Source of the DNA: Bacteroidetes bacterium QH_10_64_19
GTDB taxonomy: Bacteria > Bacteroidota > Rhodothermia > Rhodothermales > Salinibacteraceae
Assembly (NCBI GenBank): GCA_003023125.1
Contig: PXSY01000114.1
Span: forward strand, 1 to 11,180
Length of the DNA stretch: 11,180 bases
Reading direction: 5' to 3'
Part shown: one piece after another, positions 8,030 through 11,180 of the stretch
Numbering within the stretch: position 1 is the first letter of the stretch
Layout of the letters: each line of letters starts with the position of its first letter
Program-made: the position numbers and the translations under genes
The notes under the pieces: model-generated
The model's input: only the letters and a program-made list of their open reading frames with translations
Told to the model about the DNA's origin: nothing
Database searches by the model: none

Positions 8030-9010
8030 TCACGGTTCCGTCCCCGCGAGTTTCGGTTCCGGCACGTCCGGTCGGGTCTGCGGTTCCTTCCCCGTCGGCC
8101 GACGCTGCGAGACGAGCAGGGCCATTACGATCGACGTGCCGAACAGCAGGGCGCCCACCACCAGATGGGCCACTGTGAGCACGACGTAGGCGACCACGCC
8201 GCCCTGTCCCCCCGGTTCGTAGAGCGTAAGAAGCAGGGACGCGAGCCCGAGTGCAAACTGAAGCCCCGTCGTTCCCAACAGCACCCAGGCCGTGCGGCGA
8301 ATCGCCGGCAGGGCGTCGAAGTGCTTTTCCGCCACCACGAAGACGCCGAGGACGGCCCCGATCACCAGAAACGCCCCGGTCACGTGCAGCGCCGTGTAGC
8401 CGCCGGACATGCCCGCGCCGGGATGCCGCAGCAGCGCCCCGAGCACAATCTGCAGGTAGACGACGGCGGCGGCGCCATAGGCCCACCGGCGCAGGCGACG
8501 GGCCGCACCGGTGTTCGGCAACACGCCGTTCCGACCGCGCCACGTGTCGGTCACGAACAGTGTCATTGCCACGAGGACTGCAAAGAAGAGTTGCGCCACG
8601 CAGGCGTGGACCAGTGCAAGGTCAATCGAGACCCAGAGGACGCGCAGCCCCCCGAGAGTGCCCTGTGCCACGACGAGCAGGACGGCCCCGAGGCCCAGCT
8701 TCCGCATCCAGCCGCGCGGGTCTTTCCACCACGTCCATGCGGCCAGCGCGACCGTGAGCAGGCCCACGAGGCTGGCGATGAGGCGATGTCCGTGCTCCGC
8801 CAAGTATGCCGGCACCCGCCACCAGCCCTCGACCGGATTGAGCAAGTTGTAGGACTCCAGCGAGGACGGCCAGTCCGGGAACGCCATGCCGGCGCCGATG
8901 CTCGTCACCACTCCGCCCCACGACACCAAAAGGACGGTCGCAACCACGGCGATCCCCGAAAATCGGCGGCGCCAGGTCCAATCCGAATGGCGGGAGCGGG
9001 AGGGAGACAC
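8030..9010 (-). CDS. ctaA: Heme A synthase (COX15/CtaA family)
   Basis: This membrane heme-binding oxygenase converts heme O to heme A for cytochrome aa3/caa3-type oxidases. The 326-residue protein has about eight hydrophobic segments and the expected conserved histidines: EHGHR at 72-76 (E-x-x-H-R with His75), ALVHACVAQLFF (His135), ALHVTGAF (His209) and TVAHLVVGALLFG (His282). The extracytoplasmic loop after helix 1 contains the family-like FPDWP and LLNPVEGWW. The C-terminus is a short hydrophilic tail. The start is GTG at 9010; an in-frame TAG lies 18 to 20 bases further upstream and no ATG intervenes. No Shine-Dalgarno is evident. It is the first gene of the ctaA-ctaB-ABC block, and its leader overlaps the structured intergenic region shared with glmM. 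Confidence 0.94.
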   Translation of the reverse strand: MSPSRSRHSDWTWRRRFSGIAVVATVLLVSWGGVVTSIGAGMAFPDWPSSLESYNLLNPVEGWWRVPAYLAEHGHRLIASLVGLLTVALAAWTWWKDPRGWMRKLGLGAVLLVVAQGTLGGLRVLWVSIDLALVHACVAQLFFAVLVAMTLFVTDTWRGRNGVLPNTGAARRLRRWAYGAAAVVYLQIVLGALLRHPGAGMSGGYTALHVTGAFLVIGAVLGVFVVAEKHFDALPAIRRTAWVLLGTTGLQFALGLASLLLTLYEPGGQGGVVAYVVLTVAHLVVGALLFGTSIVMALLVSQRRPTGKEPQTRPDVPEPKLAGTEP

Positions 9011-9048
9011 GGCGTCGAAAGCACGGCAAAACGGTTCCTACGACCACC

Positions 9049-9103
9049 GTAGAGCCGTCCCGCACCACAAGGGTATGACCTTCGGCCCCCGGGGCGGCTC
9101 TAC
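9049..9103. promoter_or_regulatory. Long hairpin in the ctaA/glmM divergent region
   Basis: GTAGAGCCGTCCC (9049-9061) pairs with GGGGCGGCTCTAC (9091-9103) to form a 13-bp stem with a single G-T wobble on the plus strand. The 29-base loop contains an inner stem AAGG/CCTT (9069-9072 with 9079-9082) around GTATGA. It lies 39 bases upstream of the ctaA start (minus strand) and about 180 bases upstream of glmM. It could act as a 5'-leader structure for either gene or as a protein-binding palindrome. I recognise no riboswitch class. Confidence 0.5.
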
Positions 9104-9132
9104 ATGGCCGAATCACATCCTGACACGGGCTG

Positions 9133-9152
9133 ATCCTCCCACGGAGGGGGAT
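9133..9152. promoter_or_regulatory. Short hairpin upstream of glmM
   Basis: CCTCC (9135-9139) and GGAGG (9143-9147) form a 5-bp stem with a 3-base CAC loop. The flanking AT and GAT can extend it only with bulges. It is the middle of three stems in the region. It is weak on its own and listed because of its position between two stronger inverted repeats. Confidence 0.3.
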
Positions 9153-9158
9153 GCGCTC

Positions 9159-9187
9159 GGTTCCGTAAAGAGGGCGCAAACGGAACC
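9159..9187. promoter_or_regulatory. Perfect 8-bp inverted repeat upstream of glmM
   Basis: GGTTCCGT (9159-9166) and ACGGAACC (9180-9187) are exact reverse complements with a 13-base loop. The heptamer CGGTTCC is present at 9158-9164 and again at 9032-9038, just before ctaA, so a shared operator is possible. A GGGGGTTTTC run follows about 10 bases later. The repeat lies about 100 bases before the glmM start. It could be an operator or a leader hairpin. Confidence 0.4.
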
Positions 9188-9284
9188 ATCGTCGGGGGTT
9201 TTCTTACGCCTTGGCGGCTGTTTCATCCCTTCTGCAGCACGTCGTTCTCCCCACCGATTTTTTGTTACACATTTCTCTCCTGCC

Positions 9285-10694
9285 ATGGCTTCAGACGACA
9301 CCCTCATCGCGTCGATCTCCGGCATTCGTGGCATCGTTGGACAGGGATTAGACCCGTCCGTTCTCGTGCGGTACGCCGGTGCTTTCGGCACGTGGTGCCG
9401 CGAGCGAGCGACGGACGCTGGGCGAGCCCCTCGCGTCGTCGTGGGGCGCGACGCCCGGCCGTCCGGAGACGCCTACGTGCAGGTTGTGATGGGAACGCTG
9501 CGCGGGATGGGCTGCGACGTAGTGGACGTGGGACTGGCCTCGACACCCACCGTAGAAATGGCTGTCCTCCGCGAAGAAGCGGCGGGCGGAATTGTCCTGA
9601 GCGCCTCCCACAATTCGGAGGAATGGAACGCCCTCAAGCTGCTCAATGACAAGGGAGAGTTTCTGAGTCCTACACAGGGCGAGATTGTGATCGAGCAAGC
9701 AAGCGCTGCGGAGGCGACGTCCGTCCCATACGCCGACCTGGGCGACTATCGGAGCCACAACGCCCTCCCCAATCACATCGACGAGATTCTGGCCCTCGAC
9801 CTCATCCGTCCGGAGCAGATTGCTGCACAGAACCTGACGGTGGTCGTCGATGGAATTAACTCGGTGGGCGGCATTGCCCTTCCGCGTCTACTCCACCGCC
9901 TGGGCGTGGCCGAAGAACACGTCCACTGCCTGAATTGTGAGCCCACCGGTCGCTTCGCCCATCCCGCCGAGCCGCGCCCGGATCACCTGACCGAGCTCAC
10001 GAAGGCCGTGCCCGAGCGGGACGCCGACCTCGGGCTGGCCGTGGACCCCGACGCCGATCGCCTTGCCCTCGTCGACGAGCGCGGTCGGTTTATCCTCGAA
10101 GAGCTCACGCAGGTCCTGGCGGCCGACTTCGTGTGGCAGCACCGCGACGGCCCCTTCGTCACCAACCTCTCTTCCTCCCGGGCCATCGAGGACGTGGCCG
10201 CCCGGCACGGCCAGTCGGTGTACCGCTCGGCCGTTGGCGAAATCAACGTGGTGGAGCGCATGAAAGCGGTCGACGCCGTCCTGGGTGGGGAGGGCAACGG
10301 GGGGGTCATCCTCCCCGACCTGCACTACGGGCGAGACGCGCTCGCCGGTACGGCCCTCATCCTCCAGCACCTGTCCCAACAGCCGTCGGGACGCTCCCTC
10401 GGCACCCTCCACGACGACCTGCCCCACTACGCGATGGCGAAGGAGAACCTGCCGCTGCCCGACGTTGCCCCCGACCGGCTCCTGGCGACGCTGGCCGAGC
10501 AGTACGACGGCGAAGACCCGTCGACTCTCGATGGGCTCAAGATCGACTTCGAGACCTCCTGGGTCCACATGCGACCCTCCAACACCGAGCCGATCCTTCG
10601 GGTCTACGCCGAGGCCGAGACCGACGAGGACGCGCAGGCTCTGGCCACCCGCTTCAAAGACGAACTGAAGTCTCTCGTCGAAAACAGCATGTAG
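9285..10694 (+). CDS. glmM: Phosphoglucosamine mutase-type phosphohexomutase
   Basis: This is a 469-residue alpha-D-phosphohexomutase, four-domain family. It most likely interconverts GlcN-6-P and GlcN-1-P for UDP-GlcNAc, the entry to peptidoglycan and lipopolysaccharide. SISGIRGIVG opens domain 1. The phosphoserine loop LSASHNSEEWNALK has Ser108. The metal loop DPDADR (254-259) carries three Asp ligands, the sugar-specificity loop is GGEGNGGV (GEGNGG at 335-340), and the phosphate loop is RPSNTEP (430-436). GEGNGG and RPSNTEP differ from the GEQSGH and R-x-SGTEP loops typical of proteobacterial GlmM. As I recall they match the form annotated glmM in Bacteroidetes, but phosphomannomutase or phosphoglucomutase activity remains possible. 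The frame is open far upstream; homology begins at the ATG at 9285. No Shine-Dalgarno is seen. It ends 22 bases from a convergent gene. Confidence 0.9.
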   Translation: MASDDTLIASISGIRGIVGQGLDPSVLVRYAGAFGTWCRERATDAGRAPRVVVGRDARPSGDAYVQVVMGTLRGMGCDVVDVGLASTPTVEMAVLREEAAGGIVLSASHNSEEWNALKLLNDKGEFLSPTQGEIVIEQASAAEATSVPYADLGDYRSHNALPNHIDEILALDLIRPEQIAAQNLTVVVDGINSVGGIALPRLLHRLGVAEEHVHCLNCEPTGRFAHPAEPRPDHLTELTKAVPERDADLGLAVDPDADRLALVDERGRFILEELTQVLAADFVWQHRDGPFVTNLSSSRAIEDVAARHGQSVYRSAVGEINVVERMKAVDAVLGGEGNGGVILPDLHYGRDALAGTALILQHLSQQPSGRSLGTLHDDLPHYAMAKENLPLPDVAPDRLLATLAEQYDGEDPSTLDGLKIDFETSWVHMRPSNTEPILRVYAEAETDEDAQALATRFKDELKSLVENSM

Positions 10695-10716
10695 GTCGCA
10701 GCTTGAGTTACGACGC

Positions 10717-11180
10717 TCAACCCGCATTCTCCAAGGCCCGGTCAAGGTCGTCCCGCAGGTCGTCGAACGACTCCACACCCACGCTGAGCCGGATCAAGGA
10801 GTCGGTGAGCCCAATCTTGCGTCGCTCCTCAGCCGGAATGGAAGCGTGGGTCATCGAGGCCGGGTGCTCGATGAGACTCTCGACGCCCCCCAGGCTCTCG
10901 GCGAGAGTAAAAACCTCGACGGTCTCCAGGAGGGCGAGGGCCTCATCCATGTCGTCGTCGGCCAGCTCAAAGGAGATCATGCCGCCGTAGTCCGACATCT
11001 GCTGTTGGGCGAGGGCGTGGCCGGGATGGGAGGGAAGACCGGGGTATCGCACGCGTCCGACCTTTGAATGGGCATTGAGCATCTGGGCGAGCCGCCGCGC
11101 GTTGGCGCAGTGTTGCTCCATGCGCAGGTGGAGCGTTTTGGTGCCGCGCAGAGTCAGGAAGCAGTCCATGGGGCCGGGGG
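10717..11180 (-). CDS. Cys/Met-metabolism PLP enzyme, C-terminal part
   Basis: The gene runs off the right edge of the window; about 154 C-terminal residues are present. They begin PGPMDCFLTLRGTKTLHLRM, a highly characteristic segment of the cystathionine gamma-synthase/gamma-lyase/beta-lyase family. Further on are YPGLPSHPGHALAQQQM, YGGMISFEL, and AESLGGVESLIEHPASMTHASIP, which shapes the substrate carboxylate site. The fragment ends IRLSVGVESFDDLRDDLDRAL. The PLP-binding lysine should lie upstream, beyond the window. The frame is open through 11180, so the ATG at 11169 is internal. Members use fold-type I PLP chemistry in transsulfuration or methionine supply. The segment does not discriminate synthase from lyase. 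It is convergent with glmM. Confidence 0.92.
   Translation of the reverse strand, partial: PGPMDCFLTLRGTKTLHLRMEQHCANARRLAQMLNAHSKVGRVRYPGLPSHPGHALAQQQMSDYGGMISFELADDDMDEALALLETVEVFTLAESLGGVESLIEHPASMTHASIPAEERRKIGLTDSLIRLSVGVESFDDLRDDLDRALENAG

Noticed and set aside
9049..9103. tRNA-like fold in the ctaA/glmM intergenic region
   Set aside because: There is no TPsiC consensus, the anticodon-like arm has a 6-base loop and a 4-bp stem, and the overall size is too small for a tRNA.
10703..10720. TTGAG/CTCAA inverted repeat between the convergent glmM and PLP-enzyme genes
   Set aside because: A 5-bp stem with no T-run on either side; insufficient for a bidirectional terminator.

Overview
The window is GC-rich, densely coded DNA from a bacterium. 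The glmM sequence motifs (DPDADR metal loop, GEGNGG sugar loop, RPSNTEP phosphate loop), the acidic proteins and the scarcity of Shine-Dalgarno sequences suggest the Bacteroidetes/Rhodothermota side of the tree. A Salinibacter-like halophile is my best guess. This is inference from protein style, not from a marker gene.

Layout from left to right. (1) A short Rho termination factor lies on the minus strand (135-1256). It is followed by about 680 bases (1257-1934) in which I find no credible gene. (2) A plus-strand run holds an alpha/beta hydrolase (1935-2708), a Mur ligase with a membrane-embedded N-terminus (2827-4458) and RNase HII (4458-5051). The ligase and RNase HII genes touch or overlap, and RNase HII has no ATG, GTG or TTG upstream of its catalytic motif. 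(3) A minus-strand heme A block is transcribed in the order ctaA (heme A synthase), ctaB (heme O synthase), ABC ATPase, ABC-2 permease (9010 down to 5094). ctaB and the ATPase overlap by 4 bases. The ATPase and the permease are separated by 126 bases carrying an inverted repeat built from degenerate 7-base units. (4) A 274-base divergent region (9011-9284) contains three hairpins. It leads on the plus strand into a phosphoglucosamine mutase-type gene (9285-10694). (5) The right edge holds the C-terminal part of a Cys/Met-metabolism PLP enzyme on the minus strand.

Functionally the window combines cell-envelope precursor chemistry (a Mur-type ligase and a glmM-like mutase supplying GlcN-1-P for UDP-GlcNAc), cytochrome oxidase cofactor assembly (heme B to O to A, with an adjacent ABC exporter that may serve the same process), nucleic-acid housekeeping (Rho, RNase HII) and sulfur amino-acid metabolism. 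Most genes belong to known families. The points deserving a second look are the RNase HII start, the membrane-Mur ligase cluster, the structured leader before glmM/ctaA, the heptameric inverted repeat inside the heme operon, and the N-terminally minimal Rho.
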